Shown piece by piece: positions 36,132 through 45,167 of a stretch of DNA of 64,000 bases. The notes below the pieces were generated by a model. That model saw only the letters and a program-made list of their open reading frames with translations, had not been told where the DNA came from and did not search any database. Both the position numbers and the translations under genes were made by a program. Positions within the stretch are counted from its first letter, which is position 1, and every line of letters starts with the position of its first letter. Location: assembly GCA_965217175.1 (NCBI GenBank), contig OZ244251.1, positions 496,001-560,000 on the forward strand, given 5' to 3'. This stretch comes from Bin87 sp965217175. GTDB lineage: Bacteria; Chloroflexota; Dehalococcoidia; Lucifugimonadales; UBA3495.

Positions 36132-37446
36132 CAGGATGTTGAAATGGGGTGGTTGAATGGCGGGGTGCAGTATTCGGGCGTCGTAATATCACACGCTGGC
36201 GTCTGCGATCCGGGGTCTGAGGTCTGGTGGACGCTGGTCTCAGACCGATTTAGGAGCTTTCCAGGATGGTGAGCCGGTTCAGGACAGACTGATCCCGCGG
36301 CTCACGCTGTGGCCGCCGTCAGTTTGGCCAGTCGCACCAGGTTGTAGGCGGCGATAGTCATTTCCGCCCACAAGCGGTTGCGGGCAATCCCGCGGTAGCG
36401 CAGTTTCCGTCCGCCACCCACGGTCTTCACCCAGCCGAAGACCTCTTCAATCCGTTTCCTGGCCCGCTGACTCCGGTAGCCATCGTGGCGAGTGGTGGGT
36501 CTGTCGATGGCCGAGCGCTGCTTCTGGGCCACCTGGGGCGTTACCTTCAGGTTCCGGCATGCTCTGACGAAGCCCCTGGTATCGTAGCCCCGATCAGCAC
36601 CTACGGTAATGCGTCGGGTGCTGGGCGCTGACGCCAACATCTCCACCGCCGCGTCCCGTTCCCAAGCGCCAGCGGCGGGCGTGAGTCGCACGTCCACCAC
36701 CAAGCCTTCCCGATTGTCCATCAGCACGTGGGCGCCGAAACACAGCCGCGCTTCCTTGCCCTTACCCTTCCTGGCCAGCCGAGCATCGGGGTTGGTGGTG
36801 GACCGGTGGGTCTCATTGCGCCGCCGCTCACCCTGAAAGTCCACTTCCCGATTGCGACCGCCGCCTCCCGGCGGTGGGTCTTCATCCCGGGGACGGAAAC
36901 TCTTCAGCGATGCCCAGGCTTCCAGCAGCGTGCCGTCTACGCTGAAATGATCCTCCGACAGCAATCGTTGCTCCCGAGCCTGCTCCACTATCTGCAGCAG
37001 AAACTCCCGGGCCACGTCGGCATCCAACAGCCGTTGCCGGTTCTTGGCGAACACTGAGTGGTCGAAACTGTGGTCCATGATCTTCAGGTCCAGCAACCAC
37101 TTGAACAGCAGGTCGTGTTCCAACCTTTCGCAGAACTGCCGCTCGCTGCGCACCGAGTAAAGCGCCATCAGCAGGCAGGCTTTCAGCAGGTGCTCCGGCG
37201 GTATCGAGGCGCGACCGTTTTGGGCATACATCCGGTCGAAGGTGGGAGAAAGCTGGGCCAGGGCCCGATCCACCTTTGGTTTGATACGACGAATGGGATG
37301 ACCTTGGGGAATCAGAGCGTCCGGCGTAATCGCCGTCAGCATCTCAACCTGTCGCGCCGCGTTGCGTCGCATGAGGAATCTCCACAGTCCTGGTACCCGG
37401 CATCCTATCATCACCTCGCTAACCCGCCCCGTTTTTCAACACCCTG
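36132..37446 (-). mobile_element. IS5/IS1182-like element
   Basis: About 1.3 kb with ends CAGGATGTTGAAATGGGG (36132) and the inverse of CAGGGTGTTGAAAAACGGGG (37446). A YTAG tetranucleotide flanks each side (CTAG, TTAG), so the target duplication is imperfect or only TA. It separates the alpha/beta hydrolase from the exported-protein gene. Confidence 0.75.
36302..37372 (-). CDS. IS5-type DDE transposase
   Basis: About 356 residues from ATG 37372 (GGAG seven bases upstream). Motifs: N-terminal PPEHLLKACLLMALYSVRSERQFCE, SEDHFSVDGTLLEAWASLKSF with the first Asp, ITVGADRGYDTRGFV with the second, and RARKRIEEVFGWVKTVGGGRKLRYRG with the Glu. A single uninterrupted frame, apparently functional. Confidence 0.88.
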   Translation of the reverse strand: MRRNAARQVEMLTAITPDALIPQGHPIRRIKPKVDRALAQLSPTFDRMYAQNGRASIPPEHLLKACLLMALYSVRSERQFCERLEHDLLFKWLLDLKIMDHSFDHSVFAKNRQRLLDADVAREFLLQIVEQAREQRLLSEDHFSVDGTLLEAWASLKSFRPRDEDPPPGGGGRNREVDFQGERRRNETHRSTTNPDARLARKGKGKEARLCFGAHVLMDNREGLVVDVRLTPAAGAWERDAAVEMLASAPSTRRITVGADRGYDTRGFVRACRNLKVTPQVAQKQRSAIDRPTTRHDGYRSQRARKRIEEVFGWVKTVGGGRKLRYRGIARNRLWAEMTIAAYNLVRLAKLTAATA

Positions 37447-37508
37447 TTAGGTCACGGCGGCGTGTATTTCCCAGACGTCGCCTTTTGCGTTACTGCCGAG
37501 CGCGGGAG

Positions 37509-37533
37509 CCGGTGCCCCTTGAAGGGGCACCGG
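37509..37533. terminator. perfect hairpin downstream of 37559 gene
   Basis: CCGGTGCCCCTT-G-AAGGGGCACCGG, a nearly complete palindrome, followed on the plus strand by TAATTTTCC. It lies 25 bases beyond the stop of the minus-strand gene. Confidence 0.5.
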
Positions 37534-38155
37534 TAATTTTCCGTGAGCGGCAGTGATATTACTGAGCCCCGCCCACTAGGTCTTCGATGTCCTGTTTGGA
37601 GAGTTCGAAGGGCGCTGCAGATCCGGCGGTCCGATTCAAACCTTTCTCATCAACGGCGCTCTTATAGCGTTCGGAAGCAGCGAACAACAGTTTTTCCTCA
37701 TTGTTCAGAGTCGCTATTCCAGGTTCGCCGGTGATGGTCCACACCTCCTCACCGTATTCGGACGGGTAGCCGGGCTTTCTAAACGTACTGTGAAGGAACA
37801 GGACGTACTCATGGCCGGCCTCCAGCGCCACCACTTCAAAAGGAATGAATTCATCCTTGCCTTCCACCTCAGTTTCTCTGCTGTAGCCGGCCGTCCAAAT
37901 GACGTGGATCGTTTCACCCTTTTTGCCGTGGCCCTTAAGAGGTTCCTCGACCTTGAACCTTCGGTAGATCTCTGTCACTGATCCGTGCGCTTCGCCGTCA
38001 ACGGGAGAAATCGCCGGAATCACGCGGACCGTCTCGTCGAGATACACTGCGATGATGATTTGGTCGGAGTGCTGGATCAAGCTTGACGCTTGTTCATAAT
38101 CTGGCCAGGATCCTAACGGGGCATCGGATGGGCGAAGATTTGGGAGGACGACTAG

Positions 38156-39558
38156 TACTACAGTCGCAGATTTGACAGGCGGCGTTTGTAATGGCATTGG
38201 CGGGCTCTGGCTTGGTGGCGCCGTCTCCACCACGACCAGGACAGGATGAAATCAGGCAGTTGATTTTCCGTCCATACCAGTCGGGTGAGCAGCCGGCGCA
38301 CCTCCGGGGCCGTTATGGGAATCAGCTCTTCATCGGGACCGTAGCAGCCCCCTTTTCTCCTGGTTCCATCGCTTGATGCTTGATTACTGACAGATACGCC
38401 TGCGCCAGCATTGCCAAGGTGATGTGCCGGTACCAGCCGTCCCACCTCCGCACCTCATACTGGTCCAGTCCCACCTGCCCCTTGGCCTCCTCGAAACACT
38501 CCTCGATGGCCCACCGGGTCCCAGCCACCCTCACCAGTTCCTCCAAGGCCGTTCCCGCCGGGCCGAAGCATACGAAGTAAGCCAACTCCCCGGGCTTGGC
38601 AATGCTGCGCCGGGCCAGCAGCCAGTAGCCCTTGCCCGGCTCCCCAAGAGGCCGTATTTCCACGACGGCCCAATCGTAGACCCGTGGCCCCTTGGCCCCA
38701 TCGCCCGCACTGCATCTGGTCCAACCCAACTCGTCAACCTGCGACGTCAGCCGGTCAGCCCGCACCTGACACAGGCCCTGGTCCGTCCAGACCCACAGCT
38801 TCTCGTTGCTCCTGACGGCCAGCACGTGGGGAATTCCCTCTCGCTCCAGCCACCGCCGCAGCTTGCGGTCGTTGCCATAGACCTCATCTCCAGCAACCCA
38901 GCCGAAGGGGACTCCTGATTCCAGCGCCCGCTTCAGCATTAGCTGGGCCAGTTGCGGCTTGGTCCGAAAGCCGACACTCTCCGGCACCCCAGCCTCCCCC
39001 CGCCGCTCCCAGTCTTCCGCCCACACCTGGGGCAGGTACAATTCCCGGTCCAGCAGGGTTCTGCCCCTGGCGCTGGCATAGGCCAGAAAAACGCCAATCT
39101 GACAGTTCTCGATCCGCCCCGCCGTCCCGCTGTACTGCCGCTGCACCCCAACCGACTTCTCCCCTTTCTTGAGGAATCCGGTCTCGTCCACCACCAGCAC
39201 CGCGTCAGCGGCGGACAGATGCTCCACCACGTAGGATTTCATGTCATCACGAACCAGGTCCGCATCCCACCGATAGTTGTACAGCAGGCGCTGCACCCCG
39301 TCGGGAGTTGCATCCCCCGCCTGCTCCGCCAACTGCCACCCGTTCTTGCGCTCTACGGAACTGACCAGTCCCCGCAAGTAGTCCAGTACCCGCCGGCGAG
39401 GCTCAGGGCGCCGGAACCGTCCGGCAATGCAGGAATGAACCTGCTCAATCCCTTCGGCCCAGCGGGCCACTTCCGCCAGTTCCTCTTCACGCCCCGTCAC
39501 CGTCGCACCCCCTCACCGGATAATGGCCTATTTTACCCGATAATCTGCGACTGTAGTA
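38156..39558 (-). mobile_element. IS701-family element B
   Basis: A 1403-bp element with perfect 17-bp ends, TACTACAGTCGCAGATT, and a CTAG target duplication (38152-38155, 39559-39562). It is distinct in sequence from element A but uses the same target tetranucleotide. Confidence 0.9.
38322..39500 (-). CDS. IS701-family DDE transposase
   Basis: 392 residues. Landmarks: AVLVVDETGFLKKGEKSVGVQRQYSG, GVPFGWVAGDEVYGNDRKL and RWAIEECFEEAKGQVGLDQYEVRRW. After HQAMEPGEKG the conserved C-terminal segment (ELIPITAPEVRRLLTRLV) continues in the -1 frame, just after an A-AAG-GGG string able to promote -1 slippage. A longer fusion product is therefore possible. Confidence 0.85.
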   Translation of the reverse strand: MTGREEELAEVARWAEGIEQVHSCIAGRFRRPEPRRRVLDYLRGLVSSVERKNGWQLAEQAGDATPDGVQRLLYNYRWDADLVRDDMKSYVVEHLSAADAVLVVDETGFLKKGEKSVGVQRQYSGTAGRIENCQIGVFLAYASARGRTLLDRELYLPQVWAEDWERRGEAGVPESVGFRTKPQLAQLMLKRALESGVPFGWVAGDEVYGNDRKLRRWLEREGIPHVLAVRSNEKLWVWTDQGLCQVRADRLTSQVDELGWTRCSAGDGAKGPRVYDWAVVEIRPLGEPGKGYWLLARRSIAKPGELAYFVCFGPAGTALEELVRVAGTRWAIEECFEEAKGQVGLDQYEVRRWDGWYRHITLAMLAQAYLSVIKHQAMEPGEKGAATVPMKS

Positions 39559-39639
39559 CTAGGAAGAAAAGGGCTCCCAATACACCGGATATGGCAAAAC
39601 TGATTAGTAGAACGCGTTTCATGTCGCGTGCCTCCGTAT

Positions 39640-40114
39640 TATGGGTTAGCCCGAATCCACCGAAGCGATGGGCGCTGGCGTTGACACCAGGGATGATGGG
39701 CCAGGGAAGGCGAACGGGGCAGGTCCGATGCCAACCGATGGGGATGCGGGCGGCGTGAGGTAGCCACACCGACACGATTCTAGTGGCCCGCAGTGGCCAT
39801 GTCGGGCGTAATTCGGCAGGCGGTGGGCAATGAGTGCCCTTCGCGGACCGAGTTGGTGCGAGTTGGCGGGGATGTTCCGTGGGCCGGATGGCGGGTCGGG
39901 GGGCTGGTTGCCGCCGTCAGGAAGGGTGCGCAATCGGGCCAGGGTGCTATTGAACTGATTTTGCCAGGGCCAGCCTTGGGACAGGTGAAAATTCAGGCGG
40001 CGGGCCGAGCGGGTGAGCCGCCCGGCCAGGGAGAAGAAACGCCGCCGCAGGGTCTTGGTGGTGACCAGTTGCTCACCGAGAACGATGCGGGCGGTCCAGC
40101 GGTCCAGGCTCGCG
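39640..40114 (-). pseudogene. IS1380-family 3' remnant
   Basis: Sequence encoding WTARIVLGEQLVTTKTLRRRFFSLAGRLTRSARRLNFHL matches the transposase C-terminus at 56100-56220 and 63370-63500, and the following 250 bases match the non-coding right end of the copy at 54.8-56.5 kb. The upstream part of the transposase is missing; an IS66-type gene is fused in its place. Confidence 0.75.
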
Positions 40115-40681
40115 GCCCCTGCCGGTTGGGCCCGCTGCGCCGTGCGATGGATGGCGCTCACGATGGCCCCCACGCTGAGGCGCAACTGATGCACGGTGCC
40201 CAGATACCACTGGACGCTGCGGATGGGCAGCCGCCCCTCTTCCCGCAGCGTGGCGATCAGGCTGAGCACGTTGACGCCGACACCCGGGGCAGATCCGGGC
40301 CATATAGACGTGCTCGGTAACTTCCGCCGGAACCTGGGGCAGGTCAATGACTTGCCGGGTGCGGTGGGTCCAACCGCCGGACAACTGGGTTCCGCAGTCG
40401 GGACAGTTGTCCATGGCGTGCTCCACCCGGTGGGTGGGCGTCATGCGGGCGCGGGCAAAGCCGTGCGGCCTTGGCTTGCGGGGCCCTTTGGGCGGGGCGG
40501 GTTTCCGGTCGGTTTTGGCATTGGGTTTGAGGCCGGGCATCCGGCGGGAGTTCGCGGGTTTGGCCTGGCCTTCCAACTGGGCAATCCGTTTCTCCAAGCG
40601 CGCAACGATCGCCTGCTACCGGACGATGAGGGCAATGAGAACGTCGCGGTCGGCGGTGGTAAGGTCAACTTCAGTATCCAT
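40115..40681 (-). pseudogene. IS66-type transposase 5' remnant with TAG
   Basis: From ATG 40681 the frame reads MDTEVDLTTADRDVLIALIVR, then TAG (40616-40618), then QAIVARLEKRIAQLEGQAK, a coiled-coil start typical of IS66 TnpC. It continues with a Pro/Lys-rich linker and the zinc-binding CPDCGTQL. An indel near 40285 shifts into GVGVNVLSLIATLREEGRLPI...IHRTAQRA, after which IS1380 sequence begins. A two-element chimera. Confidence 0.7.
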
Positions 40682-40866
40682 GCCCTGTATATGACATCAC
40701 CACCGCCACCCGTGCCAGCGTTCGGCAACCCGCCTTCGGCCAATTCACCTTACCAAGTCTGAACTGTTACGGTGGATATCGTGGACTGGTACGAAACGTA
40801 CATCTTCAACTCCACCAAGTGCCTGGCCGTTTTCCGGTAGCAGACCAGTCAAGCATCAACCATTGC

Positions 40867-40894
40867 GTAGGGGCGAATAATCATTCGCCCCTAC
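40867..40894. repeat. palindromic repeat, copy 1
   Basis: GTAGGGGCGAAT-AATC-ATTCGCCCCTAC, a perfect 12-bp inverted repeat. The same arms with loop TGTT occur at 52400-52427. A dispersed intergenic palindrome. Confidence 0.8.
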
Positions 40895-40919
40895 ATTTTC
40901 TAGTCAACCCGACGACGCG

Positions 40920-42068
40920 TTACCCGCGGAACGGCCGGAAGAACTCGCGGACCTCGTGGGCCAGCAGCTCCGGCTCCTCCAGCGCGGCAAAGTGCCCCCC
41001 GCGCGGCATCTCCTCCCAGCGGCGCACATCGTAGGAACGCTCGGCCCACTCGCGCGGCGGCTTGGCGATTTCCTGGGGGAACATGGCCATGCCGGCCGGC
41101 GTCGGTACCTTTTCTCCCTCGGCCATCTCCCAAAGGGTGCTCTGGTTCTCCTTGTACATCCGTACCGACGATCCGATGGTCTGCGTGACCCAGTAGATGG
41201 TCACGATGGTCAGCAGGTCGTCCTTGGTGTAGCGGCTCTCCACGTCGCCGTGGCAGTCGCTCCACGTGCGGTACTTCTCGACAATCCACGCCGCCAGGCC
41301 GACGGGAGAGTCGTTCAGGCCGTAAGACAGGGTCTGCGGTTTGGTGCCCTGGATGTGGCTGTAGCCACCCTCGCTCTGTTGCCATCGCTCGCGCTGGTCC
41401 GAATGCGCCTGCTCCGCCTCGGTGAGCGGGCGCGACCCGGGACCAAGGTAGGGCGTGGGACGCGTGACGGAAGTAAGGTGGACTCCGATCATCTTGTCCG
41501 GGTGGGCATATCCCAGGCGTGAGGTCACGCCGGAGCCGATATCGCCGCCCTGTGCCGCGAACTTCGGGTAACCGAGGTTTTCGGTCATCAGCTTGGCCCA
41601 CAGGTCCGCAACCTTCTGCACCTGCATCCCCCGCTCCTGCGACGCCTGCGAAAACCCGAACCCGGGTAGCGACGGAGCCACCACATCAAAGGAATCGGCG
41701 GGATCCCCGCCGTGACTCCCCGGGTCGGCCAGCAGCGGAATGATCTTGGACATCTCAAAGAACGTGCTGGGCCAGCCGTGGGTGATCACCAGCGGCATGG
41801 GGTACGGCCCCGTTCCCTTCTCCAGGATGAAATGGATGCTGAGCCCGTCCACCTCTGACTTGTAGTGATTGAACGCGTTGAGCTTCTTTTCCTGCGCCCG
41901 CCAGTCGAAGTCGGTGCGCCAGTGCTCGCACAGATCCTTGATGTAGTCCAGGTTGGAACCGTAGTCCCAGCCCACGCCGGGCATCTCGTCGGGCCAACGG
42001 GTCTGGCCGAGCCGTTGGCGCAGGTCGTCCAGCACCTCATCGCTGATTGCAATCTCAAAGGGCTCCAC
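40920..42068 (-). CDS. epoxide hydrolase (EHN-type)
   Basis: A 382-residue alpha/beta hydrolase with the N-terminal EHN domain (FEIAISDEVLDDLRQRLGQTRWP). Motifs: HGWPSTFFE oxyanion region, nucleophile Asp in QGGDIGS, two cap-domain Tyr candidates (GGYSH, IYWVTQT), and His in PRGGHFAALEEPELL. Family members open epoxides by water addition through an aspartyl ester. Start GTG 42068 with AGGAG seven bases upstream. It directly follows, on the same strand, the amidohydrolase at 42093 with 24 bases between, so they are probably one operon. Confidence 0.9.
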   Translation of the reverse strand: MEPFEIAISDEVLDDLRQRLGQTRWPDEMPGVGWDYGSNLDYIKDLCEHWRTDFDWRAQEKKLNAFNHYKSEVDGLSIHFILEKGTGPYPMPLVITHGWPSTFFEMSKIIPLLADPGSHGGDPADSFDVVAPSLPGFGFSQASQERGMQVQKVADLWAKLMTENLGYPKFAAQGGDIGSGVTSRLGYAHPDKMIGVHLTSVTRPTPYLGPGSRPLTEAEQAHSDQRERWQQSEGGYSHIQGTKPQTLSYGLNDSPVGLAAWIVEKYRTWSDCHGDVESRYTKDDLLTIVTIYWVTQTIGSSVRMYKENQSTLWEMAEGEKVPTPAGMAMFPQEIAKPPREWAERSYDVRRWEEMPRGGHFAALEEPELLAHEVREFFRPFRG

Positions 42069-42092
42069 GTGATTTCTCCTGTGGCTTGGGGA

Positions 42093-43109
42093 TTATGCGT
42101 CGATCCGGTACACGCGAACCGCGGTGTCGTGGAATGCGGCCGCCCTCTCCGAAGGCGAGTAGCCCTCCGACATCCGTTTGAACGCGTTGTACATCACGTT
42201 GTATGAGAACGACACCTTGTCCACCGGGAAGTTGCTCTCGAACATGCACCGGTCCGGCCCAAATGCGTCCAGGCAGTGCCGCATCCAGTCGCCTACCGAG
42301 TCGGCCAGCTCCTCGGAGCCGATGGGCGTCTCCCGCTCGTGCCAGTCGTAGCCGATGCGGGGCATCCCGATGCCGCCGAGTTTCATGATCATGTTAGGGC
42401 AGGCGCCCACGGCTTCAATGCCGCTGCGCCACTCGGGGATGACCTCGTCGTCCCGGTTGGCGTAGGGGCCGGTGCGCATCATCCCGCCGATGTGGTTCAG
42501 CACGATGGTCAGGTCGGGGATGCGGCGAGCGAAGTCGGCCAGATCGGGCAGCTGCGGGAAAAATACGGTTGTTTCCAGGATCAGGCCCATGTCCCGCAGC
42601 ACGCGGGCGCCGGCCATATAGTCGTCGCGCTGCAAGCATCCCTCAACCTCCCGGTTTTCAACCTCGGGATGCGGGTCCCAGCCGACCGAGTGGCGGATGC
42701 CGCGGAAGCGGTTTGGGCTGGCGGCCTGCAACGCCTCCAGCACGGGGCGCACGGCATCGCCCATCTTGAGGTCGGTGCGTCCGATGATGGCGGCGGCGGC
42801 TCGGGCTTCACCGTAGCGTCCGGTGGCGCTTTCGTCGGCAATGCTCTGGATGAACTCCACCTCGCCCACGGAGCGCATCTCTTCCGGACCGTCGGTGCGG
42901 TACTCGGAACGCGCCTCGATGAACACGGTGGAGCGGACGTTGTGGCCGCTGGCGATGTCGGCAACCAGGTCAGGCAGCAAGTACTGCTGGTAGGCAACGG
43001 GTTCGGGGCGCTGCACCCAGAAGTGGTGATGAGGGTCGCAGATGGGCAGATCGGGTTCCAGGGTGGGTTCGGCGGTTAGGGCCAGCCATTCGTTGCCACT
43101 GGGCGGCAT
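42093..43109 (-). CDS. amidohydrolase-2 family hydrolase
   Basis: A 338-residue TIM-barrel metal-dependent hydrolase. PICDPHHHFW provides the first metal ligands, VLNHIGGMM a middle His, and CMFESNFPVDK the conserved C-terminal Asp region. Members include lactonases and decarboxylases such as 4-sulfomuconolactone hydrolase-like enzymes. ATG 43109 is chosen over 43145 because AGGAGGTG lies eight bases upstream. First gene of a likely operon with the epoxide hydrolase. Confidence 0.85.
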   Translation of the reverse strand: MPPSGNEWLALTAEPTLEPDLPICDPHHHFWVQRPEPVAYQQYLLPDLVADIASGHNVRSTVFIEARSEYRTDGPEEMRSVGEVEFIQSIADESATGRYGEARAAAAIIGRTDLKMGDAVRPVLEALQAASPNRFRGIRHSVGWDPHPEVENREVEGCLQRDDYMAGARVLRDMGLILETTVFFPQLPDLADFARRIPDLTIVLNHIGGMMRTGPYANRDDEVIPEWRSGIEAVGACPNMIMKLGGIGMPRIGYDWHERETPIGSEELADSVGDWMRHCLDAFGPDRCMFESNFPVDKVSFSYNVMYNAFKRMSEGYSPSERAAAFHDTAVRVYRIDA

Positions 43110-43445
43110 GATCGCACCTCCTGGTGTCGAGGATCGTCGACGCAAGCATGGAATCGTTAAATCGCGCCAATCATAGCATACGCTCCACTCAACCTCCGCT
43201 CATCCTGAGCCTGTCGCAGCACTCATTCATTGAACCGACGCGCCGTCCGCGACCGCCATAAGCGCGACGACGTGACGAACTCGTTGCTCTGCAAAATCCC
43301 CCATCCTGTTCATCCTGTGTATCCCGGTAAAACGTCATCCCGTACTTGAACGTGGGCGCTCGCGAAGTTCATCCGTTAGTTGACACCGTACTTATTACCT
43401 ATCAGAGTAAACAAAATAGGATTCTGTATTACTTGGACGTTCAAG
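43110..43445. other. intergenic with common repeat motifs
   Basis: No gene. A CCATCCTGTTCATCCTGT motif near 43310, a widespread intergenic repeat type, is visible. Confidence 0.4.
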
Positions 43446-44018
43446 ATGACTCAAACGGCAGCCTATTCGGTGGATGCGTTCATAGACGACGTGCGCGAGA
43501 TTTTCGACACCACGCAGGACGCGTTGGCTCAGGCCTCGGGCGTGGCGGAACGCATGGAGCGCTTGCTGACCACTCCCGGCTGGCTCGAAGAGCGACTGGA
43601 ACTTCCCGACGAGGGTGGGTACGGATGCTATGACATCCACCTGGACGAAGACTACGGGCACCCGGGTGGCGGATTCTGGCTCAAGGCGTCGGTGCAGAAG
43701 CCCGACCAGGACAACCTGCCCCACGACCACGGCGCGACCTGGGTGGTGTACGGCGTGTACGACGGCGCCATCAAGCAGACCAAGTGGCGCTGGTTCTATC
43801 CCGGTGAGGACGTGGACTCGGTGCAGATTCAGGAGATCGGCGACTTCGTCCAGAAGGACGGCTAGGTGGCCTTCTTCCTGCCCGGCGAGATACACAACAC
43901 CCTTAACGTCACCGGCGACCGCGCCGTCGTGGTACGCCTCGAATCCCAGAAACTGTACCGCGTAACCCGCTACCAGTACAACCCCGAAGAAGGCACCGTG
44001 GTGGTCATGGACCGCTAG
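43446..44018 (+). pseudogene. cupin (cysteine dioxygenase-like) gene with in-frame TAG
   Basis: The frame from ATG 43446 encodes a cupin: LPHDHGATWVVYGVYDGAIKQTKW holds an HxH metal motif. TAG at 43863-43865 follows FVQKDG, and the same frame continues VAFFLPGEIHNTLNVTGDRAVVVR to a final TAG at 44016. The post-stop part supplies the second cupin motif with the third His (GEIHNT), so the truncated form should be inactive. GAG to TAG is the likely change. A strong terminator follows. Confidence 0.85.
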
Positions 44019-44059
44019 TCGCGACCCCCAGTTGCCGGCGGCAACCGAGTTTCACGAAA

Positions 44060-44100
44060 GAGCGCCCCTCTCAAACGAGAGGGGCGCTCAATTCTTTGTT
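44060..44100 (+). terminator. intrinsic terminator
   Basis: A perfect 13-bp stem, GAGCGCCCCTCTC/GAGAGGGGCGCTC, with loop AAAC, followed by AATTCTTTGTT. It lies 42 bases after the cupin stop. Confidence 0.85.
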
Positions 44101-44159
44101 GACACTGTCAGACTGCCTCTATACCGTCCTTCCAAGCACGACCATTCGGGGTGAGTACC

Positions 44160-44372
44160 ATGCCGACCACCGAGATAATGTTCGAAGTGACCGAAGCCAT
44201 CAAAGGCGGCTACGACGCCAGGGCGTTGGGGTACGGCATTTTCACGCAGGGGAATGACTGGGCCGATCTCAAGGCCATCGTCAAAGATGCAGTGCTTTGT
44301 TATTTTGGCGAAGGCGCGGCACCCAGAATAATCAATATGAACACGACCAATAAGACATTCTTTGAGAACTGA
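44160..44372 (+). CDS. HicB-like small protein
   Basis: A 70-residue protein from ATG 44160 (44151 is also possible). FEVTEAIKGGYDARALGYGIFTQGNDWADLKAIVKDAVLCYF fits the partial-RNase-H fold of HicB-type antitoxins, often misannotated as 2-oxoisovalerate dehydrogenase. It is followed three bases later by a PaREP1-like gene, not by HicA, so the pair could be an atypical toxin-antitoxin module or two unrelated small genes. Confidence 0.65.
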   Translation: MPTTEIMFEVTEAIKGGYDARALGYGIFTQGNDWADLKAIVKDAVLCYFGEGAAPRIINMNTTNKTFFEN

Positions 44373-44375
44373 CCG

Positions 44376-44725
44376 ATGGTAATGCAGACCTACAGAGAGG
44401 CCAGCCGTCGTTTGCTCGCTCAAGCGGAAAGCGAGCTTGCGGCTGGCGATGTCCGCTCGGCGTCCGAGAAAGGCTGGGGCGCACGGCCCAGATGGTCAAA
44501 TCCGTTGCTGACGGGCGCGGATGGCCGCATCGGAGCCACGTCGCGTTGTATAACGCTATCGCGCGGTCGGTGGCCGAGACTGGCGACGATGAAATCCGAC
44601 AGTTGTTTGCCGTTCCAGGAGACCTGCACGTTAATTCCTACGAGAATTGGAACAATGCCGACAACGTGGCCGCCGGACTGGCTGATGTGCAACGTTTGCT
44701 GGACAAGCTGGAACAGTTGGTCTGA
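44376..44725 (+). pseudogene. PaREP1-like gene with frameshift
   Basis: The first frame encodes YREASRRLLAQAESELAAGDVRSASEKGWGA, matching the PaREP1-like protein at 10601. The rest (AQMVKSVADGRGWPHRSHVALYNAIARSVAETGDDEIRQLF...LADVQRLLDKLEQLV) is in another frame, ending at 44725. A single-base indel near 44480 accounts for it. Directly downstream of the HicB-like gene. Confidence 0.65.
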
Positions 44726-44733
44726 GAACCTGT

Positions 44734-45140
44734 TTACACTCTTTTGAGGATTAGCACCATGAAGGCAAGCACCACCATTTGCAGCTGGTATGGAGCTTTC
44801 TTTTGCAGTTCTTTCAGAGTCGGCGGCACTTTTCCAGCCAGGCGAAAGATCGCTCCACCACCCATCGCTTTGGAAGCACCACGAAGGTGTGCAGTTCGTT
44901 GCGTTTCACCACTTCTACCGATGCTCCCAACAAGCTTTGCACCGCAGCGGCAAAGGGCTTCCCGGTGTAACCCCCGTCCACCAGCACCTTCTGGACCTGG
45001 TTGAGGCCGGACCGGTTTTCGTCAAACATCGCCAAAGCCCCAGCCCGGTCGGGTAACGTCGGCGGTAGTCACGTGTATCGCATGGGGCAATCCATGCGTG
45101 TCCACCGCGATATGACGCTTGATTTCCGGACACCTTCTGA
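44734..45140 (-). pseudogene. IS5-type transposase 3' remnant
   Basis: Encodes the C-terminal part of an IS5-type transposase: IKRHIAVDTHGLPHAIHVTTADVT, a frameshift, then LAMFDENR...VLVDGGYTGKPFA...PKRWVVERSFAWLEKCRRL and a basic C-terminus. The N-terminal half is missing. Its 3' end carries a TIR-like GAGAACCTGTTTACACTC. It lies directly upstream of the LLM oxidoreductase gene and may have replaced its promoter. Confidence 0.7.
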
Positions 45141-45167
45141 GGACATGCGGGAAAGGAGTTGGCGCAC

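Larger units (their letters stand above)
37559..39622 (-). pseudogene. exported protein gene interrupted by IS701-type element
   Basis: The N-terminus (ATG 39622, MKRVLLISFAISGVLGALFF) is separated from the body (38155 to 37559) by an insertion element. Deleting the element and one CTAG restores the frame: GALFFLVVLPNLRPSD. The body is paralogous to the intact protein at 14972-15652, with VTEIYRRFKVEEPLKG, GHEYVLFLH and SAAPFELSKQDIEDLV. Family unknown; predicted to be a signal-anchored extracytoplasmic protein. Clean disruption with no further damage points to a recent event. Confidence 0.85.
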
